A stretch of 50,006 nucleotides of DNA from Myxococcus llanfairpwllgwyngyllgogerychwyrndrobwllllantysiliogogogochensis (GCF_006636215.1 NZ_VIFM01000058.1:1-50006), one strand, 5' to 3'. Numbered from the stretch's first letter, positions 18,129 to 26,742 are shown. The notes: generated by a model not told the origin, from the sequence alone. Made by a program: numbers and translations.

Positions 18129-19208
18129 TCAGGCCGCGCGCCGGCTGGCGGGCGTGGGCCGCACGTCGCCGAAGTTGGGCGCGGGCAGGACGATGGTGGG
18201 GGCAAGCCCCGGCGAGAGCAGGTGCGAGGTCAGGAGCGAGGAGGGGTGGAAGTTGATGAACGCCCCCTCCACCGCGGAGTGCCCGGCGAAGAGCTTCTCC
18301 ACGACCATGGACGAGTACTGCGAAAGCGAGTCCTCGCGCGTGTTGCCGTTGAGCACGACTTCCCAGCCCATGTGCTCGGCGAAGCGGCGCACGCCGGGGA
18401 TGGCGGACAGGAGCGGCGTGTAGCTCTCCGTGGCCACGCCGTTCTCGCTGACGACGAACACCTCGCGCGAAGTGGCCACCGCCAGCGACATGTTGCCGCG
18501 CGTGTGGCCCGGCGTGCTGAGGATGGCCGCGCCCACGCCCAGCCACGTGTCCCCGTCGAGCAGCACCACGCGCTCGGCGGGGATGTCTGCGCCACCGGGG
18601 ACGAACCACACCGTCTGCATGGGGTGCAGGTCCTTCACCATCTCCCACTCCGCGCGCTGCACCAGCAGCTTCGCCCGGGGGAAGTACGCCGACACGCCGT
18701 CTCCCCCCAGCCACCCGCGCAGGTCCTGGATGTGCAGATGGTCGAAGGCCAGGTAGTCCACGTCCGCGGGCGTCAGCCCCAGCGAGGCCAGGTGGCTCTG
18801 CACCGTGCCGTGCCGGGTGGACATGAGCTTGTCGGAGACGAAGCCGCCGTAGCGCTCGCGCAGCGCGTGGTAGAACGGCGCGGCCACGCCCCGCTCGTAG
18901 TCGGACGGGTTGAAGAGCAGCGTGCGTCGCTCGCCCTTCGCGTCGACGAACTGCACCACCTGCATGCGGTTGGTCATCATCACGTACGGCGCGGGTGACA
19001 GCGCCGCCCCGCTGAAGGCGAACTGCGCGGGATAGGGAAACGTGACGAGCTCGCAGGTGGCCACCGCCGCCACGGGACCTTCCTGGACGAAGCGCTCGCG
19101 GGCCTCGAGCGCCGCGCGGCGCAGCCTCTGCAGACGCAGGCCCGGCAGGGGCTCGGAGTGGGCCTCGGCGAGGAAGGGCAGGGGGCGGAACGCGGGGCTC
19201 TGGCTCAT
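18129..19208 (-). CDS. Metallo-beta-lactamase-fold hydrolase
   Basis: The 359-residue cytoplasmic-looking protein has MBL-fold features: HLHIQD (His-x-His-x-x-Asp metal site), TPGHTRGNMS with a further metal His, and an Asp/Asn-rich segment VSENGV near the position of the bridging acid. The C-terminal His in FHPSS may complete the site. MBL hydrolases cleave thioesters, phosphodiesters or lactones; the substrate cannot be told. The ATG at 19206-19208 is preferred to an upstream in-frame start because conserved-looking sequence starts at MSQSPAF. It converges with the ELWxTDGT lipoprotein and is divergent from ruvB. Confidence 0.75.
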   Translation of the reverse strand: MSQSPAFRPLPFLAEAHSEPLPGLRLQRLRRAALEARERFVQEGPVAAVATCELVTFPYPAQFAFSGAALSPAPYVMMTNRMQVVQFVDAKGERRTLLFNPSDYERGVAAPFYHALRERYGGFVSDKLMSTRHGTVQSHLASLGLTPADVDYLAFDHLHIQDLRGWLGGDGVSAYFPRAKLLVQRAEWEMVKDLHPMQTVWFVPGGADIPAERVVLLDGDTWLGVGAAILSTPGHTRGNMSLAVATSREVFVVSENGVATESYTPLLSAIPGVRRFAEHMGWEVVLNGNTREDSLSQYSSMVVEKLFAGHSAVEGAFINFHPSSLLTSHLLSPGLAPTIVLPAPNFGDVRPTPASRRAA

Positions 19209-19469
19209 GGTTTCACCGTGACAGCGAGAGGTCGAAGACCGGCGCGACGAACGGAGCGCACGGGCCATGTTCTCCGGCCCGGTGGCGGGGATGCCAGGCA
19301 ACGTCGGCGTGTTTCACTCGAGCGTCCGCCAGTCCACACGCCTGCCCAGGCACCAGGGAACGCGGCGTCGAAGCCCGTCATGACGGTGGGTGCTCCCTGG
19401 CCTGCTGGGCGTCCCCGAGTCCAGCCCGAGGATGTGGGCGACACGCGCGGCCTTCCTGTATAGGGTCCC

Positions 19470-20501
19470 ATGGTCATGGCGAGGAAGTCCGACACTCTCT
19501 CCGAAGAGGTCCTCCCGGAGGACGTCCGGCTCGAGGCCTCCCTGCGTCCGCGCTCGTTCCACGAGTACGTGGGACAGGGGCTCGTCGTCGAGAAGCTCAA
19601 GGTGTACGTGCAGGCGGCTCGCAGTCGGGGCGAGGCCCTGGACCACTGCCTGTTCTCCGGCCCCCCGGGCCTGGGCAAGACGTCGCTGGCGCACATCATC
19701 GCCAACGAGCTGGGCGTGGGCATCCACGTGACGAGCGGTCCCGCGCTAGAGCGCAAGGGCGACCTGGCGGGCCTGCTCACCAACCTGAACGAGCGCGACG
19801 TCCTCTTCATCGACGAAATCCACCGGCTCAACGCGGCGGTGGAGGAGTACCTCTACCCGGCGATGGAGGACTTCCGGCTGGACATCACCATCGACACGGG
19901 GCCGGCCGCCCGGGCGATGAAGATTGATTTGCCGCCCTTCACGCTCATCGGCGCGACGACGCGCACGGGCCTGCTCACCTCGCCCTTGCGTGACAGGTTC
20001 CAGATTCAGGAGCGGCTGGAGTACTACGACGCCGCGTCCCTGGAGCTCATCCTCCACCGCTCCGCGCGCATCCTCGGCATCCCCCTGGAGAAGGAGGCCG
20101 CCCACGAGGTGGCCACCCGCTCGCGCGGCACGCCCCGCATCGTCAACCGGCTCTTGCGCCGGCTGCGCGACTTCGCGGAGGTGGAGGGCAACGGGAAAAT
20201 CACGCTGGAACTGGCGAAGAAGTCCCTGGACCGGCTGGGCGTGGACGCCAGCGGCCTGGACTCCATGGACCGCAAAATCCTGCTCACCATCCTGGACAAG
20301 TTCGGCGGCGGTCCGGTGGGCGTGGAGACCATCGCCGCCAGCGTGGGCGAACAACGCGATACCATCGAGGACGTGTACGAGCCCTTCCTGATGCAGGAGG
20401 GCTTTCTGCAGCGCACGCCCCGGGGCCGGATGGCCACCCACCGCACCTACCAGTATTTCAAGAAGCAGCCACCGCCCACGCCCCAGGGCAGCCTCTTCTG
20501 A
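19470..20501 (+). CDS. ruvB: RuvB, Holliday junction branch-migration ATPase
   Basis: RuvB is the hexameric AAA+ motor of the RuvAB complex. The 343-residue protein has [11 protein letters not shown], Walker A GPPGLGKT (64-71), Walker [10 protein letters not shown], sensor 1 GATTRTG and the winged-helix C-terminus ([32 protein letters not shown]). All are standard. It is separated from ruvCA by a lipoprotein gene and a minus-strand hydrolase gene, so it needs its own promoter in the 261-base spacer upstream; TATAGG (19459-19464) lies too close to the ATG for a normal leader. An alternative ATG is at 19476. Confidence 0.96.
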   Translation: MVMARKSDTLSEEVLPEDVRLEASLRPRSFHEYVGQGLVVEKLKVYVQAARSRGEALDHCLFSGPPGLGKTSLAHIIANELGVGIHVTSGPALERKGDLAGLLTNLNERDVLFIDEIHRLNAAVEEYLYPAMEDFRLDITIDTGPAARAMKIDLPPFTLIGATTRTGLLTSPLRDRFQIQERLEYYDAASLELILHRSARILGIPLEKEAAHEVATRSRGTPRIVNRLLRRLRDFAEVEGNGKITLELAKKSLDRLGVDASGLDSMDRKILLTILDKFGGGPVGVETIAASVGEQRDTIEDVYEPFLMQEGFLQRTPRGRMATHRTYQYFKKQPPPTPQGSLF

Positions 20502-20513
20502 AACCCGCGAGCC

Positions 20514-22010
20514 ATGAGCCAGGCCACCTCCCCCGCGTCTCCCGCTTCCGGACCCACCACCCTCCGCGTCGCGCGTGACTTCTACGCGGACCTGATGCGG
20601 GCCTCCCAGACGTCGCGCGCGGGCTTCCTCGCCGAGCGTGAGCGCTGGCTTCGCGGCGTCCCCGTGGACGGCCGGGAGGAGCTGCTCTTCGAATTCGAGA
20701 TGCTCCTGCGCGCGGTGGAGCGCTACCTCAACCTCACCGCCGTGGTGGACGCCAAGGACCGGCCGCTCGTCACCCGCGACTTCCACGAGGAGCTGGTGGA
20801 CGTGCGCGACGCCATGGACCGCGCCATCCGTGTCGCACGTCACCTCCAGGACCCGGACAGCGACCAGAAGATGGTCTTCCGCAAGTACGTGGAGACCCAG
20901 CTCGCGGATGACCGGGTGCGTCGCGCACTCATCGAGGAGGAGCTGGACCAGGAGACGCCGTCGGAGAGCCTCTTCGTGCTGCGCGAGGACCTGGACGCGC
21001 TGCGCAACCTGCTGGACCACCTGCTCCAACTGCCCACCGCGCGGCTCAACCTCTTCCAGGACCTGGGCAAGCTGGCCCTGAAGGAAATCGTCCTCAACCG
21101 CTACTTCCGGCCCTTCCGGCCGCTGGAGTTCCGCGTCGAGTACGACCGGCTGCGCTCGGTGCGCCTGTTGGATCTGCTCGTGGGGATGCCGGAAGAGCAG
21201 CGCGCCGGCTTCTCCACCGCGTTCCTGGGGCTGTTCCGGCTGCTGCACTACCTGGCCTACGTGGACGCGGAAGGCACGCCGCCCGTGCCCCGGCGGGTGC
21301 GCGTGCTGCTGGCGCTGGTGCGCAGTGAGACGCACGCGCTGGCCACATGGCTGCACGCGGAGCTGTCGCCCAAGGCGGGCTCCAAGGCGCTCCAGGCCGC
21401 GGCCCTGCGGACGGCGCGGGATTTGGCCAAGGAGTCGGAGCGCATCGGCCGCGAGGTGCTGGCCCACGTGGACAAGGAGCCTGACGCGCCCGCGCGCGCC
21501 ACCGCCGCCTTCAGGTCGCTGTTGCGCACCCAGGTCGTCGCGCTGGTGGAGGCCCTGGCCCCCAATGGCGGCCTGTCCGACGACGTCTTCGACGCGCTGG
21601 TGAGTCCCCAGGACGCCGCGCTGCGGCTGCGCAAGGACCTGTGGGTGTACGCCCAGCTGTGCCGCTCCGCGGAGGGGTTCCTGCGCGCGGAGGACGTGCC
21701 CGCCGCGGAGCGCTCCCTGGACGCGCTGAAGACCTTCCTCGCGTACTTCCACGACGGCGGCTACCAACTGCTGCGCTACTCGGATTACGACGCCTTCGAC
21801 CGCTTCACCGCGCTCCTGGTGGAGCTGCCCTGGCCGCCCGAGGGCCCCGGCATCCGCAGCCGGCTCGCCGAGGACCTGCGCCGCTTCAGCCAGACGCTGG
21901 AGTCCACCTTCCACTCCGTCAGCCGCCGCACCCTCCTCCAGGGCAGGGGGTTCGACCGCCAGGAGGCCGAGGCGCTCCGCGATCGCTTTGTCGCGGTCCC
22001 GACTCGCTGA
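20514..22010 (+). CDS. Large helical protein of unknown function
   Basis: The 498-residue product is rich in Leu, Arg, Glu and Asp, has no signal peptide or membrane segment, and appears almost entirely alpha-helical (for example FDALVSPQDAALRLRKDLWVY). I recognise no family or catalytic motif. It starts 12 bases after ruvB and is likely cotranscribed with it, but this does not prove a role in recombination. A nested terminator follows its stop codon by about 37 bases. Confidence 0.75.
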   Translation: MSQATSPASPASGPTTLRVARDFYADLMRASQTSRAGFLAERERWLRGVPVDGREELLFEFEMLLRAVERYLNLTAVVDAKDRPLVTRDFHEELVDVRDAMDRAIRVARHLQDPDSDQKMVFRKYVETQLADDRVRRALIEEELDQETPSESLFVLREDLDALRNLLDHLLQLPTARLNLFQDLGKLALKEIVLNRYFRPFRPLEFRVEYDRLRSVRLLDLLVGMPEEQRAGFSTAFLGLFRLLHYLAYVDAEGTPPVPRRVRVLLALVRSETHALATWLHAELSPKAGSKALQAAALRTARDLAKESERIGREVLAHVDKEPDAPARATAAFRSLLRTQVVALVEALAPNGGLSDDVFDALVSPQDAALRLRKDLWVYAQLCRSAEGFLRAEDVPAAERSLDALKTFLAYFHDGGYQLLRYSDYDAFDRFTALLVELPWPPEGPGIRSRLAEDLRRFSQTLESTFHSVSRRTLLQGRGFDRQEAEALRDRFVAVPTR

Positions 22011-22047
22011 CCCTCACGTGGGGGGAGAAAATCGACCCACGCCCACT

Positions 22048-22093
22048 CGCCCCGTATGACGCAACCCCCCACGGGGTGTGCTCGTACGGGGCG
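22048..22093 (+). terminator. Nested stem-loop terminator after the ruvB operon
   Basis: CGCCCCGTA (22048-22056) pairs perfectly with TACGGGGCG (22085-22093). The loop holds a second hairpin, ACCCC (22064-22068) with GGGGT (22073-22077). A GTGTTTGCTT stretch follows. Position just after the helical-protein gene suits a terminator. Confidence 0.55.
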
Positions 22094-22150
22094 TGTTTGC
22101 TTCCAGCCAGTTCCTTGCGCTATGGACGCCCCCGTGTTGCATGGAAGACA

Positions 22151-22167
22151 CGCTTCGTTGCGAAGCG
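22151..22167. repeat. Inverted repeat CGCTTCG-TTG-CGAAGCG
   Basis: Seven-base perfect arms around TTG lie in the long spacer upstream of lpxC. It is not near a coding end and may be a hairpin or binding site; no function is assigned. Confidence 0.4.
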
Positions 22168-22319
22168 CGTCACGGGGCAGGGCGGCGGGTGAGGCGGTGA
22201 AGAATTCCCGGACACCAATGTCACGGTTTCGGGTGAATTCACCAACCCTCGGACGGGGGGAGGGTGGCTGGCCACGATGGGCACCCACCGCGATGTCAGA
22301 AAAAATCCAACCGTTCCAA

Positions 22320-22342
22320 GGGGTTCGAGTCACTCGAACCCC
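22320..22342. promoter_or_regulatory. Perfect 23-bp palindrome upstream of lpxC
   Basis: GGGGTTCGAGT (22320-22330) and ACTCGAACCCC (22332-22342) are exact reverse complements around one base. Its centre is about 70 bp upstream of the predicted start of transcription from the sigma-54 promoter at 22373, so it is a candidate enhancer-binding site. Half of it resembles a tRNA T-arm, but no tRNA can be folded around it. Confidence 0.5.
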
Positions 22343-22372
22343 CCACCACGGAAGGCGGGATGTCACGCTGTC

Positions 22373-22390
22373 GTGGCATGCCACTTGCTG
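22373..22390 (+). promoter_or_regulatory. Sigma-54 (-24/-12) promoter candidate for lpxC
   Basis: TGGCATG-CCAC-TTGCTG has the invariant GG (22375-22376) and GC (22387-22388) exactly ten bases apart, and agrees with the consensus TGGCAYG-N4-TTGC at every position. Transcription would begin near 22400, about 95 bases before the lpxC start codon. The match overlaps a palindrome GTGGCATGCCAC (22373-22384). Confidence 0.65.
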
Positions 22391-22433
22391 AATCTGCGCG
22401 TCGCGTCAGACCACTGTTGAACGATTCCGGCGC

Positions 22434-22447
22434 CATCTGGCCAGATG
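22434..22447. repeat. Perfect 14-bp palindrome in the lpxC leader
   Basis: CATCTGGCCAGATG is its own reverse complement. It falls in the predicted untranslated leader of lpxC, 48 bases before the start codon, and could be an operator or an RNA hairpin that affects translation. Confidence 0.4.
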
Positions 22448-22494
22448 ACCGTTCGGAAGTCCCGCAGCACGAGCAGCCACGAGGCGACACCGAC

Positions 22495-23439
22495 ATGCCC
22501 CCGTCTTCCTACAACCAGCGCACCCTCTCGAAGACCGCCAGCCTCCAGGGCATCGGGCTCCACTCGGGCGCGAAGGTGACGCTCACGCTGCGTCCGGCGC
22601 CCGCGGGGCACGGCATCGTCTTCGTGCGCACGGACCTGCCTCGCCCGGTGAGCATCCCCGCGCTGGCGGAGTACGTGGTGGACACGGCGCTGGCGACGAC
22701 GCTGGGCCGCGACGGCGTGAAGGTGGCGACGGTGGAGCACTTCATGTCCGCCATGGCGGGCCTGGGCATCGACAACGCCCGGGTGGAGCTGGACGGCCCC
22801 GAAGTGCCCATCATGGACGGCAGCGCCGCTCCCTTCGCGGCCCTCATCCAGGACGCGGGCATCCGCGAGCTGGACGCGCCCAAGGAGCTGCTCGTCATCC
22901 GCAAGCCCGTGTCCGTGGTGGATGGCGACAAGCAGGCCTCGCTCACCCCGTCGCGCCACTTCCGCATCAGCTGCACCATCGACTTCGAGCACCCCGTCAT
23001 CCAGGGTCAGGCGTTTGATTTGGATTTCAGCGACCGGGACTTCTCCCGGGAGATTTCCCGCGCGCGCACGTTTGGCTTCCTGCGTGACGTGGAGAAGCTG
23101 AAGAAGCTGGGCCTGGCTCGCGGCGGCTCGCTGGACAACGCCATCGTCGTGGACGAGGTGTCCATCCTCAACCCGGAAGGGCTGCGCTTCACCGACGAGT
23201 TCGTGCGTCACAAGATCCTCGACGCCATCGGTGACGTGTCTCTGTTCGGCCGTCCCGTCATTGGCCACCTCACGGCCTACAAGACGGGCCACGCGCTCAA
23301 TCACAAGCTGGTTCGCAAGGTCCTTTCAGACCCGAGCTGCTATGAGATTGTCCCCGCGCGTCGTCGCGACGTGGAAGGCTTGGAGCTGGGCCTGCCAGGA
23401 TTGGCCGGCGCGCTGGAGCTGGAGCCGCTCGTCGCCTGA
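22495..23439 (+). CDS. lpxC: LpxC, UDP-3-O-acyl-GlcNAc deacetylase
   Basis: LpxC catalyses the committed zinc-dependent deacetylation step of lipid A synthesis in the cytoplasm. The 314-residue protein starts near the conserved QRTLSKTASLQGIGLHSG and has the zinc ligands His82 (TVEHFMSA), His239 and Asp243 (VRHKILDAIGD), plus the catalytic His266 (TGHALNHKL). Length fits the family. The start at 22495 is chosen because conservation begins there; the open frame extends upstream without coding character. The gene has a 484-base upstream spacer with a sigma-54 promoter match and palindromes, unusual for a housekeeping gene. Confidence 0.95.
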   Translation: MPPSSYNQRTLSKTASLQGIGLHSGAKVTLTLRPAPAGHGIVFVRTDLPRPVSIPALAEYVVDTALATTLGRDGVKVATVEHFMSAMAGLGIDNARVELDGPEVPIMDGSAAPFAALIQDAGIRELDAPKELLVIRKPVSVVDGDKQASLTPSRHFRISCTIDFEHPVIQGQAFDLDFSDRDFSREISRARTFGFLRDVEKLKKLGLARGGSLDNAIVVDEVSILNPEGLRFTDEFVRHKILDAIGDVSLFGRPVIGHLTAYKTGHALNHKLVRKVLSDPSCYEIVPARRRDVEGLELGLPGLAGALELEPLVA

Positions 23440-23494
23440 TGTTGGTTTGGCATTTCCTTGCAGGTCGGGGCTGGCTCGACTAAGTCGCGGGCTC

Positions 23495-24589
23495 ATGCCC
23501 ATGCGTCCAACCAACGTCATCCTCGCCGCGCTGCTGGCGGCTTCGTTCACCGCCGGTTGCAACAAGGAGAAGGCGCCGGTCACCGCGCAGGCTCCCGCCG
23601 CCGCCCAGGCCCCCGCGGGTGAGCCCACCCCGGACACCGTGGTCGCCACCTTCGGTGACGGCCAGAAGATCACCTACAAGGAGCTCAACGACCGCGTCCA
23701 GGAGCCGATCGCCAACCTGGAGAAGCAGAAGTTCCAGCTTCGCAAGCGCGGCCTCGAGGGCATGGTGACGGAGAAGCTGGTCGATGCGGAGGCCAAGAAG
23801 CGCGGCATCACGCAGGACCAGTTCCTCAAGGCGGAGATCGACGACAAGGTTCCCGCGCCGACCGAGGAGAAGATCAAGGAAGTCTTCGACGGCGCCAAGG
23901 GCCAGCTGCCGCCCGGCTCGACGTTCGAGCAGATGAAGCCGCAGATCCTCGACTTCCTCACGCAGCAGCCCAAGCAGGAGCGCGCCCAGGCCCTCTTCGC
24001 GGAGCTGCGCAAGAACGCCAACGTGCAGATCACCCTGCCGGAGCCTCCGCGTGCTCCCGCCGAGCGCAAGACGGTCTCCGCCGTCGGCCCGTCGAAGGGC
24101 CCGGACAACGCGCCCATCACCATCGTCGAGTTCAGCGACTTCCAGTGTCCGTTCTGCAGCCGCGCCATTGGCGCGGTGGACCAGGTGATGAAGGAGTACG
24201 ACGGGAAGATCAAGCTGGTGTTCCGCCAGTTCCCCCTGGACTTCCACAAGGAGGCGCAGAAGGCCGCCGAGGCGTCGCTGTGCGCCAATGACCAGGGCAA
24301 GTTCTGGGAGATGCACGACAAGCTGTTCGCCAGCCAGTCCGCGCTCCAGCTGGAGAACCTCAAGAAGTACGCGGGCGAGCTGAAGCTGGACCAGGCCAAG
24401 TTCGACAAGTGCCTGGACTCCGGTGAGAAGGCCGCGACCGTGAAGAGCGACATGGCGGACGCGCAGAAGGTCGGCGTCAGCGGCACGCCGGCGTTCTTCA
24501 TCAACGGCATCATGCTGTCGGGTGCGCAGCCCGTCGAAGAGTTCAAGAGCATCATCGACGCCGAGCTGAAGCCGACGGCGCAGAAGTAA
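23495..24589 (+). CDS. Lipoprotein with SurA/PpiC-like N-domain and DsbA-type thioredoxin domain
   Basis: The 364-residue protein has a lipoprotein signal (LLAASFTAGC, Cys22) and an Ala/Pro-rich linker. Helical region 55-195 resembles the N-terminal chaperone domain of SurA-type proteins (ITYKELNDRVQEPIANLEKQ). A DsbA-family domain follows from about 205, with the redox centre CPFC (SDFQCPFCSRA) and the cis-Pro loop SGTPAFFING. It should act at the membrane on disulfides of exported proteins. Two ATGs (23495 and 23501) are possible. It follows lpxC by 55 bases. Confidence 0.85.
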   Translation: MPMRPTNVILAALLAASFTAGCNKEKAPVTAQAPAAAQAPAGEPTPDTVVATFGDGQKITYKELNDRVQEPIANLEKQKFQLRKRGLEGMVTEKLVDAEAKKRGITQDQFLKAEIDDKVPAPTEEKIKEVFDGAKGQLPPGSTFEQMKPQILDFLTQQPKQERAQALFAELRKNANVQITLPEPPRAPAERKTVSAVGPSKGPDNAPITIVEFSDFQCPFCSRAIGAVDQVMKEYDGKIKLVFRQFPLDFHKEAQKAAEASLCANDQGKFWEMHDKLFASQSALQLENLKKYAGELKLDQAKFDKCLDSGEKAATVKSDMADAQKVGVSGTPAFFINGIMLSGAQPVEEFKSIIDAELKPTAQK

Positions 24590-24614
24590 TCACGCGGTTC
24601 GGAGGGCACGGGCG

Positions 24615-25850
24615 GTGGCCCAGAAACCCAAGGCCACGCCCCGTGTCGGCGGTGAGGCGACTTCGCTGGATTTGGAGAAGTCGCTCGCCGCTGGCCTGTC
24701 CTCCTCCCGTCCCCTCTCGGCCTGGTTCCACGGGCCGGAGGGGATGGTGCTCCTCCAGGAGCCCTTGGGCTTCGCTGGCTTCCTGGCCGGCACGCTCGGG
24801 ACGCTCTCGGTGGAGGAAGTCTTCGCCCACGTCCTGACGGGGATTCGCAGCGGGTTGCTCGCCGTGCAGCACGGCGCCGTCCGCCGCACGGTGTCCTTCC
24901 GGGACGGGCAGGTCGTCTTCGCCACGTCCACGGAGCGCTGGGAGCGGCTGGGCGCGGTGCTGGTGCGGCTGGGGCTGGTGACGCAGGCGCAGCTCACGCA
25001 GGCGCTCTCACGCGTGATGCCGTCGCGGCGCATCGGCCAGGTGCTCACCTCCGAGGGACTCGTGTCCGAGGCCCATCTCTACAGCGCCATGACGTACGTG
25101 GTGCGGGAGGTGGTGCTGAGCCTCTTCGAGTTGACGGAGGGCAGCTTCCTCTTCGTCGAGGGCCCCGCGCCCATGGCGGACGTGGTGAAGCTGCCGGAGC
25201 GCACGCGTGATTTGGTGCTCACCGGAATCAAGCGCTCGGAGGAGCTGTCGCGGTGGCGGCGGCGCTATCCGGAGGACATGCGCGCGGAGACCGGGCCGAA
25301 GGGGCCTCGCCCGGGTGAGGAGCGCCTCTTCCGGCTGCTGGGCACGGGCACGACGCTGGGCGAGCTGCGCACGGTGCGCGAGAGCGGGCACCACGCGTTC
25401 TTCGCGTGGCTGGAGGAGTGTGTGCAGGGCGGCCACCTGACGGTGCGGCCCGCCACGCCTCCCGCGCCGCCCGTGCCCGCCGTGGAGGGCATGGCGTGGG
25501 AGCTCTTGTCCGCGGAGGAGCGCTACAACCTGCTCTTGTCCCTCATCCACCGCGCGCTGCGCGACGCGGGGGAGGACGTGGACCTGCTGCGTGGCTTCCT
25601 CGATGCGCCGCCGTCGGGGCTCGAGGATGCGTATGCCGGCGTGGTGTTGAGCGCGGAGGGCCGGGTGGATGTGGCGCGGCTGCGCGCCAACCTGTCCGGA
25701 GGTGGCGAGGCGGTGGCGCGGGCGCTGACGCTGGAGGCGCTGGACGCCATCGTGTCGTACGCGTTGTTCTCCGCGCGAAACGTCCTGCCGTCCGAGGTGG
25801 CCGAGCGCTTGTCCAACACCTACCGCACCCTGCAGGGAGGGCTGGCCTAG
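24615..25850 (+). CDS. DUF4388 (PATAN) domain protein
   Basis: A GTG start at 24615 gives a 411-residue soluble protein. Residues about 45-200 match the DUF4388/PATAN pattern: AGTLGTLSVEEVFAHVLTG, SGLLAVQHGAVRRTVSFRDGQVVFATS, and then the helical VLVRLGLVTQAQLTQALSRV, a type IV-pilus-GspE-N-like segment. The C-terminal third is helical without known motifs. Such proteins are widespread in myxobacteria and are assumed to work in signalling or gliding regulation; a specific role is not visible. It lies 25 bases after the DsbA-like lipoprotein gene. Confidence 0.75.
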   Translation: MAQKPKATPRVGGEATSLDLEKSLAAGLSSSRPLSAWFHGPEGMVLLQEPLGFAGFLAGTLGTLSVEEVFAHVLTGIRSGLLAVQHGAVRRTVSFRDGQVVFATSTERWERLGAVLVRLGLVTQAQLTQALSRVMPSRRIGQVLTSEGLVSEAHLYSAMTYVVREVVLSLFELTEGSFLFVEGPAPMADVVKLPERTRDLVLTGIKRSEELSRWRRRYPEDMRAETGPKGPRPGEERLFRLLGTGTTLGELRTVRESGHHAFFAWLEECVQGGHLTVRPATPPAPPVPAVEGMAWELLSAEERYNLLLSLIHRALRDAGEDVDLLRGFLDAPPSGLEDAYAGVVLSAEGRVDVARLRANLSGGGEAVARALTLEALDAIVSYALFSARNVLPSEVAERLSNTYRTLQGGLA

Positions 25851-25901
25851 CAGGCGGCACATGCCCACGTTCGCGGCCACGGCGTTCGTGGTCGGGGGAC
25901 G

Positions 25902-26537
25902 ATGGTCATGGGTGTGTTGCGGAAGCTGGCGTGGGGGTTCCTGGTCGTGAGCGCGGGGTGTAGCGGCTCGCGTCAGGCCGTGAAGGCGGACGCGGCGCAG
26001 CCTGGAACGGGCGGCTCGGGACAGGGACAGGTGGAGGCGATGAAGGCCTCCGTGTCTGGACCGTACGTGGACGAGGAGCTGGGGTTCGAAATCATCCGGC
26101 CCAGTGACGACTGGCAGTTGGACGCGACGAACGAGCGCACGCCGGAGGGGCTCGCGATTCCGGTGGTGCTGCGTCACCCTCCGTCAGGTGCGCAGGTGGT
26201 GCTCCAGGTGGCGCCCGCGGTGGCCACGCCCACCCAGTTCGCCGAGCGGCTCACGGAGGGACTGCGACAGCAGCCGGGCTTCATCACCACGGACCCCGTG
26301 CCCCTGGCACTGTCCGATACGGCGGTGGGCTTCAACTTCCAGGTGGGTGACAACGTGCATGGCCGAGTGGCCGTGCGCGAGGGCCAGGAAGGCCGGGTGC
26401 TGATGATGCTGGCCACGTGGCCCGCTCAGGCCGTGGCGGGCGACATCCAGAACGTGGATGCGCTCATCGCCGGCATCCGCCCGCTGCCAAATCGCAAGGC
26501 CGTCCCGAGCAAGGTGCCGCAGGCCGTTCGGCCCTGA
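25902..26537 (+). CDS. Small lipoprotein of unknown function
   Basis: The 211-residue protein has a lipoprotein signal (WGFLVVSAGC) and a Gly/Gln-rich linker. The compact domain of about 150 residues (LGFEIIRPSDDWQLDATNERTPEG near its start) resembles the PsbP-like/DUF1795 class that begins with a GFxIxxPxxW strand. No catalytic residues are evident. It may be cotranscribed with the DUF4388 gene 51 bases upstream. It converges with the aminopeptidase gene over a repeat-containing spacer. Confidence 0.65.
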   Translation: MVMGVLRKLAWGFLVVSAGCSGSRQAVKADAAQPGTGGSGQGQVEAMKASVSGPYVDEELGFEIIRPSDDWQLDATNERTPEGLAIPVVLRHPPSGAQVVLQVAPAVATPTQFAERLTEGLRQQPGFITTDPVPLALSDTAVGFNFQVGDNVHGRVAVREGQEGRVLMMLATWPAQAVAGDIQNVDALIAGIRPLPNRKAVPSKVPQAVRP

Positions 26538-26594
26538 GCCGGAGGGCCGGTGCTCGGCCACTGGCTCCGAGCGGAACCCTCGGCCCGATACGCG

Positions 26595-26703
26595 CGGCCA
26601 GGGTCCTCTCCTAGAGAAGGGGACGCGGACCTCGTCCGCGCCCTTGCTCGGCCAGGGTCCTCTCCCAGGGAGGGGGGACGCGGGCCTTGTCCGCGCCCTC
26701 TCG
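26595..26703. repeat. Two tandem 54-55-bp repeats with internal hairpins
   Basis: Copies at 26595-26648 and 26649-26703 both begin CGGCCAGGGTCCTCTCC and differ at few positions plus one extra G. Each contains a hairpin: CGCGGAC-CTC-GTCCGCG in copy 1 and CGCGGGC-CTT-GTCCGCG in copy 2, where the change leaves a G-U pair. They lie between convergent genes. They could be a REP-like intergenic element. Confidence 0.65.
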
Positions 26704-26730
26704 CGGCCCGTCGTCGGTGGACGGGCCGCG
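26702..26730. terminator. Bidirectional stem-loop between convergent genes
   Basis: CGCGGCCCGTC (26702-26712) pairs perfectly with GACGGGCCGCG (26720-26730) over a seven-base loop. It lies 12 bases beyond the stop codon of the minus-strand aminopeptidase gene and downstream of the plus-strand lipoprotein gene, so it can serve both transcripts. No T tract is present. Confidence 0.6.
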
Positions 26731-26742
26731 GAGGCGTGCTGC

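Noticed and set aside
19459-19470. Leaderless sigma-70 promoter (TATAGG) for ruvB
   Set aside because: The -10-like hexamer would start transcription at the ATG, but the only -35-like hexamer (GCGACA) is weak and just 15 bases away; too little to call.
19746-21914. 722-residue minus-strand open frame across ruvB and the helical protein
   Set aside because: Long antisense frames are expected at this GC content. The sense strand carries a complete RuvB and the antisense product is low-complexity.
22320-22350. tRNA-like 3' end, because GGTTCGAGTC resembles a T-arm
   Set aside because: The sequence is a self-complementary palindrome, and no acceptor, D or anticodon arm can be found upstream.
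22056-22391. 111-residue open frame upstream of lpxC
   Set aside because: No ribosome binding site or protein-like composition, and it covers a terminator, palindromes and the promoter match.
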